A stretch of DNA of 64,000 bases from Rhizobium leguminosarum (GCF_001679785.1 NZ_CP016286.1:2914001-2978000); one strand, 5' to 3'. Positions 27,178 through 35,181 are shown, numbered from the stretch's first letter. The notes: generated by a model not told the origin, from the sequence alone. Translations and numbers: made by a program.

Positions 27178-27392
27178 TTGAGCAACCCACCGGCTCCAAT
27201 CACGTAATCGTCATGAGAATGGAGGGGGGAAGTACTTCCCCCCTCACATTACCAGCGGAAGATTAGGCAGGACGCCCACCTCACCCTCCCTCATTCCTGT
27301 GCTCGTCACAGGAATGAGGGAGGAGAAGTAGGTGCGGATTGAACTATCCACTACTTTGGGTAAACGTCCTTCTCCCGCCCTTACAACGCAAA

Positions 27393-27423
27393 AAAGCCGG
27401 CGCCCCGAGGGGCGGCCGGCTTT
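27393..27423 (-). terminator. terminator of the nepR-ecfG operon
   Basis: AAAGCCGGC / GCCGGCTTT stem, with an inner CCCC/GGGG pairing. On the minus strand the hairpin is followed by TTTTTTGCG. It lies 20 bp after the sigma factor stop. The remainder of 27178-27443 shows no gene. Confidence 0.75.
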
Positions 27424-27443
27424 CCTCCCAAATATAACTCTTG

Positions 27444-28001
27444 TCAGAACGCGAAAGCCTTCGATGTCAGCGGCGCCGAGGTGGCGTCGGGGCCGAAATC
27501 AGCCTCGCCTGAGATCTGCAGCAACTCCTGCAGCCGCTGGCGGGCCCGGTTGACGCGGCTTTTGATGGTGCCCACGGCGCAGCCGCAAATTTCGGCCGCC
27601 TCCTCGTAGGAAAAACCCGAGGCGCCGACGAGGATGATCGCCTCGCGTTGATCAGGCGGCAGCTGGTCAAGCGCTTTCTTGAAGTCCTGCAAATCGAGCG
27701 CGCCATATTGCGAGGGGTGCATCGCCATGGATTCAGTGAATAGCCCGTCGCTGTCCTGCACTTCGCGGCCGCTCTTGCGCATCTGGCTGTAGAGTTCGTT
27801 GCGCAGGATCGTAAAGAGCCAGGCCTTCATATTGGTGCCCATCTCGAAATGATCCTGTTTGGCCCAGGCTTTCATGATGGTGTCCTGGACGAGATCGTCG
27901 GCACGGTCGTGCCGCCCGATGAGCGAGATCGCGAATGCGCGAAGACTTGGGAGTGCCGCCAGCAGTTCCCGCTTGAAGCTGGGTTGCGATTTGTCTTCCA
28001 T
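27444..28001 (-). CDS. ecfG: general stress response ECF sigma factor EcfG
   Basis: 185 residues of ECF15 (EcfG/RpoE2) type: region 2 with LIGRHDRADDLVQDTIMKAWAKQDHFEMGTN, KAWLFTILRN, and region 4 with LPPDQREAIILVGASGFSYEEAAEICGCAVGTIKSRVNRARQRL. It directs RNA polymerase to GGAAC-N16-CGTT promoters, several of which lie in this window. In unstressed cells it is held by NepR, encoded 9 bp upstream in the same operon; phosphorylated PhyR from the divergent gene releases it. Confidence 0.94.
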   Translation of the reverse strand: MEDKSQPSFKRELLAALPSLRAFAISLIGRHDRADDLVQDTIMKAWAKQDHFEMGTNMKAWLFTILRNELYSQMRKSGREVQDSDGLFTESMAMHPSQYGALDLQDFKKALDQLPPDQREAIILVGASGFSYEEAAEICGCAVGTIKSRVNRARQRLQELLQISGEADFGPDATSAPLTSKAFAF

Positions 28002-28010
28002 GCGGCGATC

Positions 28011-28217
28011 CTATTCGGCCATCTTGGCAGAAGCCATCATTTCAGCATGGTCGAGCTTTTCGAGAAGGTCGAGAAAACGATCGGGAATCGCCTCATCCTG
28101 TGCGGCCGAATAGAGCGACCGCAGCCTGACGCCGATCTGGTTGTTCGGGTCCAGGATGTCGCTTGCCCGCAGCTCCAGCTTTCGCTGATCGGCTGCTTCT
28201 TTCTTGCGTGTAGTCAT
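28011..28217 (-). CDS. nepR: anti-sigma factor NepR
   Basis: 68 residues from the ATG at 28217 (MTTRKKEAADQRK). The conserved core is NQIGVRLRSLYSAAQDEAIPDRFLDLLEKLD, the two helices that clasp EcfG or PhyR. Flanks are short, disordered and charged. The frame is open further upstream, but only the short form matches the family. It is expressed together with the sigma factor from a GGAAC-type promoter region over a leader of roughly 165 nt that contains a strong palindrome. Confidence 0.9.
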   Translation of the reverse strand: MTTRKKEAADQRKLELRASDILDPNNQIGVRLRSLYSAAQDEAIPDRFLDLLEKLDHAEMMASAKMAE

Positions 28218-28292
28218 CAATTCGTCTTCTCGCCGGTTGTCTGTTCGAGGGGCGTGTCGAGGGGCGTGGATGGGATCAAAAACGATTTCAAC

Positions 28293-28321
28293 CATCGACA
28301 TCGAACGTTCGATTGTCGATG
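28293..28321. promoter_or_regulatory. near-perfect 29-bp palindrome in the nepR-ecfG leader
   Basis: CATCGACA + TCGAACGTTCGA + one T + TGTCGATG. It lies 76 bp upstream of the nepR start and downstream of the GGAAC promoter elements, so it is probably transcribed and could form a hairpin, or bind a dimeric regulator. Confidence 0.5.
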
Positions 28322-28381
28322 TCGTTGGCATTTGCCGTTGCATGGGTCAAAACGCTACGCCCTTTCTTCGTCGGCTGGAAT

Positions 28382-28415
28382 AATGCGGCGCAACGAAAAA
28401 AGTTCCTGCCGTTCC
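28382..28415 (-). promoter_or_regulatory. EcfG-type promoter elements for nepR-ecfG
   Basis: On the minus strand two GGAAC boxes are present. One (28415-28411) has CGTT after 15 bp; the other (28406-28402) has CATT after 16 bp. Either could start the operon, giving the positive autoregulation known for ecfG genes; neither is a perfect match. Confidence 0.5.
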
Positions 28416-28440
28416 GGAACTTTTTTATCAAGGCGGCGTT
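28416..28440 (+). promoter_or_regulatory. EcfG-type promoter of phyR
   Basis: GGAAC (28416-28420), 16 bp, CGTT (28437-28440), 46 bp upstream of phyR. Its GGAAC shares the palindrome GTTCCGGAAC with the minus-strand box, so the divergent promoters overlap back to back. Confidence 0.75.
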
Positions 28441-28486
28441 AACCGCTCATTGAAGCCAATGCCGGCCTGTATGCAGGAGCCCATTA

Positions 28487-29281
28487 ATGACACTTTCTAC
28501 TCGGATTGCGCCGCACCTTCCTTATCTGCGTCGCTATTCCCGCGCCCTTACCGGCACTCAGACTTCGGGCGACGCTTACGTCGCCGCCGTTCTCGAAGCC
28601 ATTATCGCCGATCTGTCGATTTTCCCGGATACGGCGAATGACCGGGTCGCACTTTACAAACTGTTCACGCAACTGTTTGGTTCCACCGCCGTCCAGATTC
28701 CAGAGCCGACCTCGCCCTATGCCTGGGAGCAACGCGCCACGCTGAACCTTTCCAAGGTTTCGCCGCGCGCCCGGCAGGCCTTCCTGCTCGCCTCCGTGGA
28801 GAATTTCCGTGTCGCAGAAATCGCCGAAATCCTGGAAACTGAAGAACAGGATGTCATGAAGCTGCTCGACGTGGCGTCGCAGGAGATTTCCCGTCAGGTC
28901 GCAACCGATATCATGATCATCGAGGACGAACCGCTGATCGCCATGGATATCGAGCAGATGGTCGAGAGCCTCGGCCATCGCGTCACCGGCATTGCCCGTA
29001 CGCATGCCGAGGCCGTGGCGCTCTACAATAAAACCAAGCCGAGCATGGTGCTGGCCGACATCCAGCTTGCCGACGGCAGCTCCGGTATCGACGCAGTCAA
29101 CGACATCCTCAAGACGTCGAGCGTACCGGTGATCTTCATCACTGCCTTCCCGGAACGGCTTCTGACCGGTGAGCGCCCGGAACCGACTTTCCTTGTCACC
29201 AAGCCGTTCAATCCCGACATGGTCAAGGCATTGATCAGCCAAGCTCTTTTTTTCAATGAATCGACCAGAGTAGCCGCCTGA
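28487..29281 (+). CDS. phyR: response regulator PhyR (anti-anti-sigma factor)
   Basis: 264 residues. N-terminal sigma-like domain (about 1-135; region 4 mimic KVSPRARQAFLLASVENFRVAEIAEILE) and C-terminal receiver domain (about 140-260) with acidic pocket IEDE, phospho-acceptor D191 (VLADIQLAD), ITAFPE and K in LVTKPFNP. When phosphorylated, the sigma-like domain binds NepR and frees EcfG. It is divergent from nepR-ecfG, with an EcfG-type promoter that creates feed-forward control. A sensor kinase gene follows behind its own EcfG-type promoter. Confidence 0.94.
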   Translation: MTLSTRIAPHLPYLRRYSRALTGTQTSGDAYVAAVLEAIIADLSIFPDTANDRVALYKLFTQLFGSTAVQIPEPTSPYAWEQRATLNLSKVSPRARQAFLLASVENFRVAEIAEILETEEQDVMKLLDVASQEISRQVATDIMIIEDEPLIAMDIEQMVESLGHRVTGIARTHAEAVALYNKTKPSMVLADIQLADGSSGIDAVNDILKTSSVPVIFITAFPERLLTGERPEPTFLVTKPFNPDMVKALISQALFFNESTRVAA

Positions 29282-29301
29282 GACGCAATTTTCCGGCCTT
29301 C

Positions 29302-29327
29302 GGAACCAAATCGCCAAAGCAGGCGTT
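29302..29327 (+). promoter_or_regulatory. EcfG-type promoter of the stress sensor kinase
   Basis: GGAAC (29302-29306), 17 bp, CGTT (29324-29327), about 130 bp upstream of the kinase start. One base longer than the best spacing, still within the reported range. Confidence 0.6.
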
Positions 29328-29455
29328 CCGGTGCTACCGGGACGCACCGGTGGCTTTAACGGTTTTTGCAGCGCTTTGTTCTAGAGTTGGCAGGCGGTGT
29401 CTGGAAGGGCGCTCCCTTCAGCGACGTTCAAGATGTCACAAGGAAAGGCGGCCGA

Positions 29456-30469
29456 GTGAATACGACTGAACCATTGTCCGGCATGCCTTTTACCTTCGAA
29501 GGCAAAGCCGCAATGATGGAACGCGCGCTCGGCAGCGCCGGGATTTCGATCCTCTGCCAGGACGCCCGACTGTCGATTTTCTACGCCGAAAATCTGCCTC
29601 CGCATTTTGCAGCAGTCTTTGCGCCCGGCAGCAGCGATGCTGTCCTCTTTGGCGATGCGCACGGCCGATATCTGACGGCCCTGAAGCACAAGGTGCTGGA
29701 AACCGGCATCCCCAACAATGCCGAGGTCGAGATCGACGTCGACGGCGAACGGCGCACTTATGAACTGAAGATCCAGCGCACCGGCGGACGCGGCGAACAT
29801 GGACTTCTTTCCGTCATGGCTGAAGTCACCGAAAGTCGGCATCGCGAAAAAGTTCTGAAATCGCTGCTCCGCGAACTCTCACACCGCTCGAAGAACCTTC
29901 TCGCCATAATCCAGGGCATTGCCACCCAGACGGCCCGCAACACGCTCTCCCTCGACAGCTTCCTCCTCAAATTCCGTGGACGGCTGCAATCGCTTTCCAA
30001 CTCGCAGGACCTGATTACGGATTCGAGCTGGCGCGGCGCCTATCTCTTTGAACTCGCCGAAAAGCAGTTTGCTCCCTATTGGCCGGAGACGGCCGGCTCC
30101 ATGCCGATCTATGGCATCAACGCTCATCTGACACCGAACGCCGCCGTGCATCTCGGGCTTGCCCTCCACGAACTCATCGTCAACTCCGCCTCTTTTGGCG
30201 CGATATCAGGCGGCGCCGCCTCCATCACGCTGAATTGCCGCGAAGCCATGATCAACGACCGGAAGGCGATCGAAGTCGCCTGGGCGGAAGTTCTGCATGA
30301 TCAGGCAGAAGTCCACGAATTCAGCGACAACAGCTTCGGCCGCACAGTGCTGGAGCGTGTCGTGCCTTCGTCGGTCAACGGCAAGGCGGAGTTGAACCTC
30401 GTTCCCGGCCGCATCGAGTACCGTCTGACCATTCCGGAAACCGAATTCGAGATCTTCAAGCGAGTGTGA
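29456..30469 (+). CDS. soluble HWE/HisKA_2-type sensor histidine kinase of the stress locus
   Basis: 337 residues from a GTG at 29456 (VNTTEPLSGMPF), with AGGAAAGG upstream; an ATG far upstream at 29366 has no ribosome site. No membrane helix. A PAS-like sensory domain (about 10-125) is followed by the phosphoacceptor helix ELSHRSKNLLAII (H143) and an HWE-type ATPase with HELIVNSASFGAIS. Position behind phyR matches RsiC of S. meliloti and PhyK-like kinases, so it probably controls PhyR phosphorylation. The signal it senses is unknown. Its GGAAC promoter means that it is itself part of the stress regulon. Confidence 0.85.
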   Translation: MNTTEPLSGMPFTFEGKAAMMERALGSAGISILCQDARLSIFYAENLPPHFAAVFAPGSSDAVLFGDAHGRYLTALKHKVLETGIPNNAEVEIDVDGERRTYELKIQRTGGRGEHGLLSVMAEVTESRHREKVLKSLLRELSHRSKNLLAIIQGIATQTARNTLSLDSFLLKFRGRLQSLSNSQDLITDSSWRGAYLFELAEKQFAPYWPETAGSMPIYGINAHLTPNAAVHLGLALHELIVNSASFGAISGGAASITLNCREAMINDRKAIEVAWAEVLHDQAEVHEFSDNSFGRTVLERVVPSSVNGKAELNLVPGRIEYRLTIPETEFEIFKRV

Positions 30470-30498
30470 AAGCCCTCCCTACAGCCTTAAACGGAAAA

Positions 30499-30529
30499 AC
30501 AGCCGGTGCGAGGGCGGCGCACCGGCTGT
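30499..30529 (-). terminator. intrinsic terminator of the small RNA candidate
   Basis: Perfect 12-bp stem ACAGCCGGTGCG / CGCACCGGCTGT with a 7-nt loop. Only on the minus strand is it followed by a T run (TTTTTCCGTTT), so it mainly serves a leftward transcript; it may also stop the kinase message. Confidence 0.75.
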
Positions 30530-30617
30530 CTTCACTCACCGGGAGGGGACCGTGAGTACGTCCGGATAGTGGGTTGGGGGCGCGCATGTTGGGTCGATGC
30601 GATCACCATCCGGATAT
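30499..30617 (-). ncRNA. candidate EcfG-dependent small RNA with CCCCUCCC loop
   Basis: On the minus strand a perfect EcfG-type promoter (30648-30624) points into a 120-bp gene-free stretch that ends in a 12-bp terminator stem followed by TTTTT. Just before the terminator, ACTCAC / GTGAGT (30552-30557 and 30534-30539) forms a hairpin whose 12-nt loop contains CCCCTCCC, complementary to Shine-Dalgarno sequences. No conserved-looking frame fills it. The architecture resembles GsrN, the sigma-T-driven small RNA of Caulobacter. The 5' end is estimated from the promoter. Confidence 0.6.
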
Positions 30618-30623
30618 CGCAAT

Positions 30624-30648
30624 AACGGCGACATCAAACTTTGGTTCC
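30624..30648 (-). promoter_or_regulatory. EcfG-type promoter on the minus strand
   Basis: On the minus strand GGAAC (30648-30644), exactly 16 bp, CGTT (30627-30624). No protein gene lies downstream in that direction before the terminator at 30499-30529. Confidence 0.7.
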
Positions 30649-30800
30649 CTGCCATCCAAAAAAAATTGGGCTTTTTTGAATCTTTTTTCGGATGCCTTTC
30701 CCTCGTCGCGCGCTCAGCCATTTCACCGATGCAGACCGATTAAATTCTTCCAGTAAAACAGTGGATTGCTTGCGGGATTACACGCAAAAATCGTCAAAAT

Positions 30801-30816
30801 TTTACCGTTTGATAAA
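30801..30816. promoter_or_regulatory. possible RutR-type operator before preT-preA
   Basis: TTTACCGTTTGATAAA shares the TTTACC start and dyad layout with the better site at 41249-41264 and fits the RutR consensus TTGACCA-N2-TGGTCAA at about ten of fourteen positions. It lies 60 bp upstream of preT in an AT-rich promoter. The rest of 30650-30876 shows no gene. Confidence 0.42.
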
Positions 30817-30876
30817 TTTTTAAACCTGAGTTACGCTTTCCCTCACAGGCCGTTTACCAATAATGAGGGAACTTCA

Positions 30877-32238
30877 ATGGAACGACTGGAAACCGGGATT
30901 CATGCCGGCCGGCTTTCGCCCGCCGAGTATGAGGCTAATTTTTCCGATCTTCATCCGCGCCTCAATAATCATGAGGCGCTGGTCGCCGCTGACCGCTGTT
31001 ATTTCTGTTATGACGCGCCATGCATGACGGCCTGTCCCACCTCGATCGACATTCCGCTGTTCATCCGTCAGATTTCGACCGGCAATCCAATCGGCTCGGC
31101 AAAGACGATCTTCGACCAGAACATCCTCGGCGGCATGTGCGCCCGCGTCTGTCCCACCGAAGAACTCTGTGAACAGGCCTGTGTGCGCAACACGGCTGAA
31201 GAGCGGCCGGTCGAGATCGGCCGCCTTCAGCGTTATGCGACCGATGCCGCCATGCAGGCGGGCCGGCGGTTCTATGCCAGGGCCGAACCGAGCGGAAAGA
31301 CGATCGCCGTCGTCGGCGCAGGCCCGGCCGGCCTTGCCGCCGCCCATCGCCTGGCAGTGAACGGCCATTCCGTCGTCATCTATGATGCCAGGGAAAAATC
31401 CGGCGGTCTCAACGAATACGGGATCGCCACTTACAAGACCGTCGACGACTTCGCCCAGAAGGAAGTCGATTACGTCCTTTCGATCGGCGGCATCGAGGTT
31501 CGGCATGGGCAGCGTCTCGGCCGCGATTTCTCGCTTTCCGATCTGCAGGCGCAATATGACGGCGTCTTCCTCGGTATCGGCCTTGCCGGCGTCAACGCGC
31601 TGCGCATCGAGGGCGAAAACCTTGCAGGCGTCGACGACGCCGTCGATTTCATCGCCGCACTCCGCCAGGCCGAAGACAAAAGCGACATCGCCATCGGCCG
31701 CCGCGTCGTCGTCCTTGGCGGTGGCATGACGGCGATCGACGCTGCCGTGCAGGCAAAGCTGCTCGGCGCCGAGGAGGTGACGATCTGCTACCGCCGTGGC
31801 AAGGAGCACATGAACGCCTCCGAATTCGAACAGGATCTGGCAAGCTCCAAGGGCGTCATCATCCGCCACTGGCTGGCGCCGAAATCGATCCTGTCGCAGG
31901 ACGGCAAAGTCGCCGCGATCGAAGTGGAATATACCAAAATCCTCGATGGCCGCCTCGTCGGCACCGGCGAAACCGGTGTGATTGCCGCCGACCAGATCTT
32001 CAAGGCGATCGGCCAGAGCTTTGACGCCTCTGGTCTCGGTTCGCTGCGCCTGGAATCCGGCCGCATCGCTGTCGATGGCGAAGGCCATACCTCGCTCGAC
32101 GGCGTCTGGGCAGGCGGCGACTGCGTCTTCGGCGGTGACGATCTCACGGTTTCGGCCGTCGCCCACGGTCGCGACGCGGCTGAATCCATCCATCGTGCCC
32201 TCACCGCAGCAGCCGCTCCGGCTGTCGCCGTCGCTTGA
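30877..32238 (+). CDS. preT: dihydropyrimidine dehydrogenase, NAD(P)H/FAD subunit (PreT-like)
   Basis: 453 residues from the ATG at 30877 (MERLETGIHAGRL), with GAGGGA upstream. An N-terminal Fe-S domain resembling glutamate synthase small subunit (about 30-130; CYFCYDAPCMTACPT, CARVCPTEELCEQAC) is followed by FAD (VVGAGPAGLAAAHRLA) and NAD(P)H (VVLGGGMTAIDAAVQAK) domains, and GGDCVFGGDDLTVSAV at the end. It passes electrons to PreA, which reduces uracil and thymine. The preA start follows after 15 bp. Confidence 0.92.
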   Translation: MERLETGIHAGRLSPAEYEANFSDLHPRLNNHEALVAADRCYFCYDAPCMTACPTSIDIPLFIRQISTGNPIGSAKTIFDQNILGGMCARVCPTEELCEQACVRNTAEERPVEIGRLQRYATDAAMQAGRRFYARAEPSGKTIAVVGAGPAGLAAAHRLAVNGHSVVIYDAREKSGGLNEYGIATYKTVDDFAQKEVDYVLSIGGIEVRHGQRLGRDFSLSDLQAQYDGVFLGIGLAGVNALRIEGENLAGVDDAVDFIAALRQAEDKSDIAIGRRVVVLGGGMTAIDAAVQAKLLGAEEVTICYRRGKEHMNASEFEQDLASSKGVIIRHWLAPKSILSQDGKVAAIEVEYTKILDGRLVGTGETGVIAADQIFKAIGQSFDASGLGSLRLESGRIAVDGEGHTSLDGVWAGGDCVFGGDDLTVSAVAHGRDAAESIHRALTAAAAPAVAVA

Positions 32239-32253
32239 AGGGGAGAATGAACA

Positions 32254-33567
32254 ATGGCTGATCTCCGTAATAATTTCGTCGGCATCAAATCCCCGAACCC
32301 GTTCTGGCTGGCGTCTGCGCCGCCGACCGACAAGGCCTACAATGTCGAGCGCGCCTTCAAGGCCGGCTGGGGCGGCGTGGTCTGGAAGACGCTGGGCGAG
32401 GAAGGCCCGCCCGTCGTCAACGTCAACGGCCCGCGCTACGGCGCGATCTGGGGCGCCGACCGCCGCCTGCTCGGTCTGAACAATATCGAGCTCATCACCG
32501 ACCGCGACCTTTACACCAACCTGCGGGAAATGAAGCAGGTGAAGATGAACTGGCCGGACCGGGCACTGATCGCCTCGATCATGGTTCCCTGCGAGGAAGA
32601 GGCCTGGAAGGCGATCCTGCCCTTGGTTGAAGAGACCGGCGCCGACGGCATCGAGCTCAACTTCGGCTGTCCGCACGGCATGTCCGAGCGCGGCATGGGT
32701 TCGGCGGTCGGCCAGGTGCCTGAGTATATCGAGATGGTCGTGCGCTGGTGCAAGCAGTACACCCGCATGCCCGTCATCACCAAGCTGACGCCCAACATTA
32801 GCGATATCCGCCGCCCGGCCCGCGCCGCCAAGGCCGGCGGCACCGATGCCGTGTCGCTGATCAACACGATCAATTCGATCGTCTCCGTCGATCTCGATAA
32901 CTTCGCCCCCAACCCGACGGTCGGCGGCAAGGGTAGCCATGGCGGTTATTGCGGCCCGGCGGTGAAGCCGATCGCACTCAACATGGTGGCCGAGATCGCC
33001 CGCGATCCCGAAACCTACGGCCTGCCGATCTCGGGCATCGGCGGCATCACCACCTGGCGCGACGCGGCCGAATTCCTCGTTCTCGGCGCCGGCAACGTCC
33101 AGGTCTGCACAGCGGCGATGACCTACGGCTTCAAGATCGTCCAGGAGATGATCACTGGCCTCTCCGACTGGATGGACGAAAAGGGCCATCGCAGCCTCGA
33201 AGATATCACCGGCCGCGCCGTGCCCAACGTCACCGACTGGCAATATCTGAACCTCAACTATATCGCCAAGGCGAAGATCGACCAGGACGCCTGCATCAAA
33301 TGCGGCCGCTGCTTCATCGCCTGCGAGGACACCTCGCACCAGGCGATCACCAACTTCGTCGACGGCGCTCGTCATTTCGAGGTGATGGACGAGGAATGCG
33401 TCGGCTGCAATCTCTGCGTCAGCGTCTGTCCGGTCGAGAACTGCATCACCATGGAGCAGCTTCCCGCCGGCACTCTCGACAAACGCACCGGCCGAGTCGT
33501 CGACCCGAACTATGCCAATTGGACCACACACCCGAACAACCCGATGGCCCGCCAGGCGGCAGAATAA
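32254..33567 (+). CDS. preA: dihydropyrimidine dehydrogenase, catalytic subunit (PreA-like)
   Basis: 437 residues. An FMN-binding TIM barrel (about 1-320; NPFWLASAPPTDKAYNVERAFKAGWGGVVWKTLG, ELNFGCPHGMSERGMGSAVGQ with the active cysteine) is followed by a ferredoxin domain with two 4Fe-4S motifs (CIKCGRCFIAC, CVGCNLCVSVCPVENC, about 345-405). Reduces uracil/thymine to the dihydro forms as the first step of the reductive pyrimidine pathway. It forms an operon with preT; the remaining pathway enzymes lie 8-10 kb downstream. Confidence 0.94.
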   Translation: MADLRNNFVGIKSPNPFWLASAPPTDKAYNVERAFKAGWGGVVWKTLGEEGPPVVNVNGPRYGAIWGADRRLLGLNNIELITDRDLYTNLREMKQVKMNWPDRALIASIMVPCEEEAWKAILPLVEETGADGIELNFGCPHGMSERGMGSAVGQVPEYIEMVVRWCKQYTRMPVITKLTPNISDIRRPARAAKAGGTDAVSLINTINSIVSVDLDNFAPNPTVGGKGSHGGYCGPAVKPIALNMVAEIARDPETYGLPISGIGGITTWRDAAEFLVLGAGNVQVCTAAMTYGFKIVQEMITGLSDWMDEKGHRSLEDITGRAVPNVTDWQYLNLNYIAKAKIDQDACIKCGRCFIACEDTSHQAITNFVDGARHFEVMDEECVGCNLCVSVCPVENCITMEQLPAGTLDKRTGRVVDPNYANWTTHPNNPMARQAAE

Positions 33568-33573
33568 AAATTC

Positions 33574-33608
33574 GCGACGCCGCGGAGAAGATTGATCCGC
33601 GGCGTTGC
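33574..33608. terminator. shared terminator between preA and ftrA
   Basis: A 13-bp stem with one G-T pair (GCGACGCCGCGGA / TCCGCGGCGTTGC) lies between two convergent genes. On the minus strand it is followed by TTTTTATT, so it best serves ftrA. Confidence 0.65.
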
Positions 33609-33642
33609 ATTCTGGCGGCAACGTTCGAAGCGCCAAGTCAAC

Positions 33643-34644
33643 CTAATCACCGAATGACTTCCGATAGGCACTCGGGCTCGTCCCGAGCCGCCTGCGGAAA
33701 TGATGCCGCATCGTCGCCAGTGTTCCAAAGCCGCTGGCGGCGGCGATATCGTCGAGCGAAACAGCAAGTTCCTTCTCCAGCAGATCGCGGGCATGCCGCA
33801 GCCGCTCCTTCAGCAGCCATTCGCCGACGCTGAGGCCCGTCGTCGCTTCGAAGCGCCGCTGGAAGGTGCGCATGCTCATGCCCGCTCTTTTCGCAAGCAG
33901 GCTGATCGGCTGGTCCTCGCAAAGGCTTTCGCGCATCCATTCGATCAGCGGCCCGAGGCGGATGCCCTCGCGTTCCTCAGGAACCGGCGCGTGAATGAAC
34001 TGCGCCTGTCCGCCTTCGCGGTGCGGCGGCACGACGAGGCGTCTTGCAACGCTGTTTGCGGCCTCCGAACCGAAATCGCCGCGCACCACATGCAGGCAGA
34101 GGTCGATGCCGGCTGCACTGCCTGCCGCCGTCAGCAGGCTGCCCTCGTCCATGTAGAGAACGTCGGCATCGAGTGCGATATCGGGATAACGCGCGGCGAT
34201 CGAGGCGACATAGCGCCAATGCGTCGTCGCCCTGCGGTTGGCAAGCAGACCCGACCCGGCAAGAACGGCAACACCCGAGCAAAGCGACATGATCCTTGCG
34301 CCGCGTTCATGCGCGGCCTTGAGCGCTGAAGCCAGCGGCTCGGGAACGGCGGCATCGATCGACCGCCAACCCGGCACGACGATCAAGTCCGCTTGGTCAA
34401 GCACTTCCAGTCCCTTGTCGACTGCGACCGTCAGCCCTCCCGCAGCGCGAAGCGGACCTGGTTCGATGCCGCAGACCGAGAAACGATACCAGCCTTCGCC
34501 CATTTCCGGGCGTGGCAGGCCGAAGACTTCGTAGGCGATGCCGAATTCGAAGGTGCAGAGCCCGTCATAGGCAAGCGCGGCGACCAGCGGTCCTTTGGTC
34601 TGCAGTGGTGATAAGTTTGGCATGATCTTTACGCTGTCAGTCAT
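33643..34644 (-). CDS. ftrA: GlxA/FtrA-family AraC-type transcriptional regulator
   Basis: 333 residues from the ATG at 34644 (MTDSVKIMPNLS). An N-terminal DJ-1/PfpI-like domain (about 20-190; VAALAYDGLCTFEFGIAYEVFGL, SLCSGVAVLAGSGLLANRRATTHW) is followed by a C-terminal AraC pair of helix-turn-helix motifs (about 235-330; ISLLAKRAGMSMRTFQRRFEATTGLS, DIAAASGFGTLATMRHHFRRRLGTSPSAYRK). It is divergent from a rhodanese gene, its likely target. Many members of this family respond to small metabolites; the ligand here is unknown. Confidence 0.88.
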   Translation of the reverse strand: MTDSVKIMPNLSPLQTKGPLVAALAYDGLCTFEFGIAYEVFGLPRPEMGEGWYRFSVCGIEPGPLRAAGGLTVAVDKGLEVLDQADLIVVPGWRSIDAAVPEPLASALKAAHERGARIMSLCSGVAVLAGSGLLANRRATTHWRYVASIAARYPDIALDADVLYMDEGSLLTAAGSAAGIDLCLHVVRGDFGSEAANSVARRLVVPPHREGGQAQFIHAPVPEEREGIRLGPLIEWMRESLCEDQPISLLAKRAGMSMRTFQRRFEATTGLSVGEWLLKERLRHARDLLEKELAVSLDDIAAASGFGTLATMRHHFRRRLGTSPSAYRKSFGD

Positions 34645-34713
34645 GATGGCCAATTTCGCAAAGCTTTAGCATCGGCGATACCGGGCGGCAACTTCAGAAG
34701 AAAGGAAAGACTG

Positions 34714-35124
34714 ATGCCAAGCTCCGTTTCCCAGATACCTGCTGCAGCTCCGGATGCTGCTGTCGCTCACTTTGCCGCCAAGCTTGCCTTCGAAACCGAT
34801 TGCTTCGACGTGCATGCCGCCTTTGCGGCCGGCAAAGTCGATTTCGTTCTCCTCGACGTGCGCTCGCCGCAGCTCTTCGCAGAGTCCCACATTCCCGGAG
34901 CCATCAACCTGCCGCACGGCAAGATGACGGCGCATCGCATGTCGACATGGACAAGCGATACGCTGTTCGTCGTCTATTGCGCCGGCCCGCACTGCAACGG
35001 CGCCGACAAAGCTGCCTTCCGCCTCGCCAATCTCGGCCTTCAGACCAAGCTGATGATCGGCGGCATGACCGGCTGGGCCGATGAAGGCTTCGCCTTCGAA
35101 CAGGGCGTCCCTGCTGCCGCATGA
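34714..35124 (+). CDS. rhodanese-like sulfurtransferase
   Basis: 136 residues, one rhodanese domain: VDFVLLDVRSPQLFAESHIPGAINLPHGKM, the active-site loop VYCAGPHCNGADKAA with catalytic cysteine, and MIGGMTGWADEGF. AAAGGA precedes the start. Single-domain cytoplasmic rhodaneses move sulfane sulfur to acceptors. Divergent from ftrA with 69 bp between the starts, so FtrA probably controls it. Convergent with the quinone oxidoreductase. Confidence 0.88.
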   Translation: MPSSVSQIPAAAPDAAVAHFAAKLAFETDCFDVHAAFAAGKVDFVLLDVRSPQLFAESHIPGAINLPHGKMTAHRMSTWTSDTLFVVYCAGPHCNGADKAAFRLANLGLQTKLMIGGMTGWADEGFAFEQGVPAAA

Positions 35125-35181
35125 TGGCCTCCCGTCTCCCCCTACGATTATTGCAGCGGGGAGAAGGGAAAATCGCGGCCG

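Noticed and set aside
30874-33636. A very long open frame on the minus strand opposite preT and preA
   Set aside because: It mirrors two well-supported genes; the absence of stops is an effect of GC-rich codon use.
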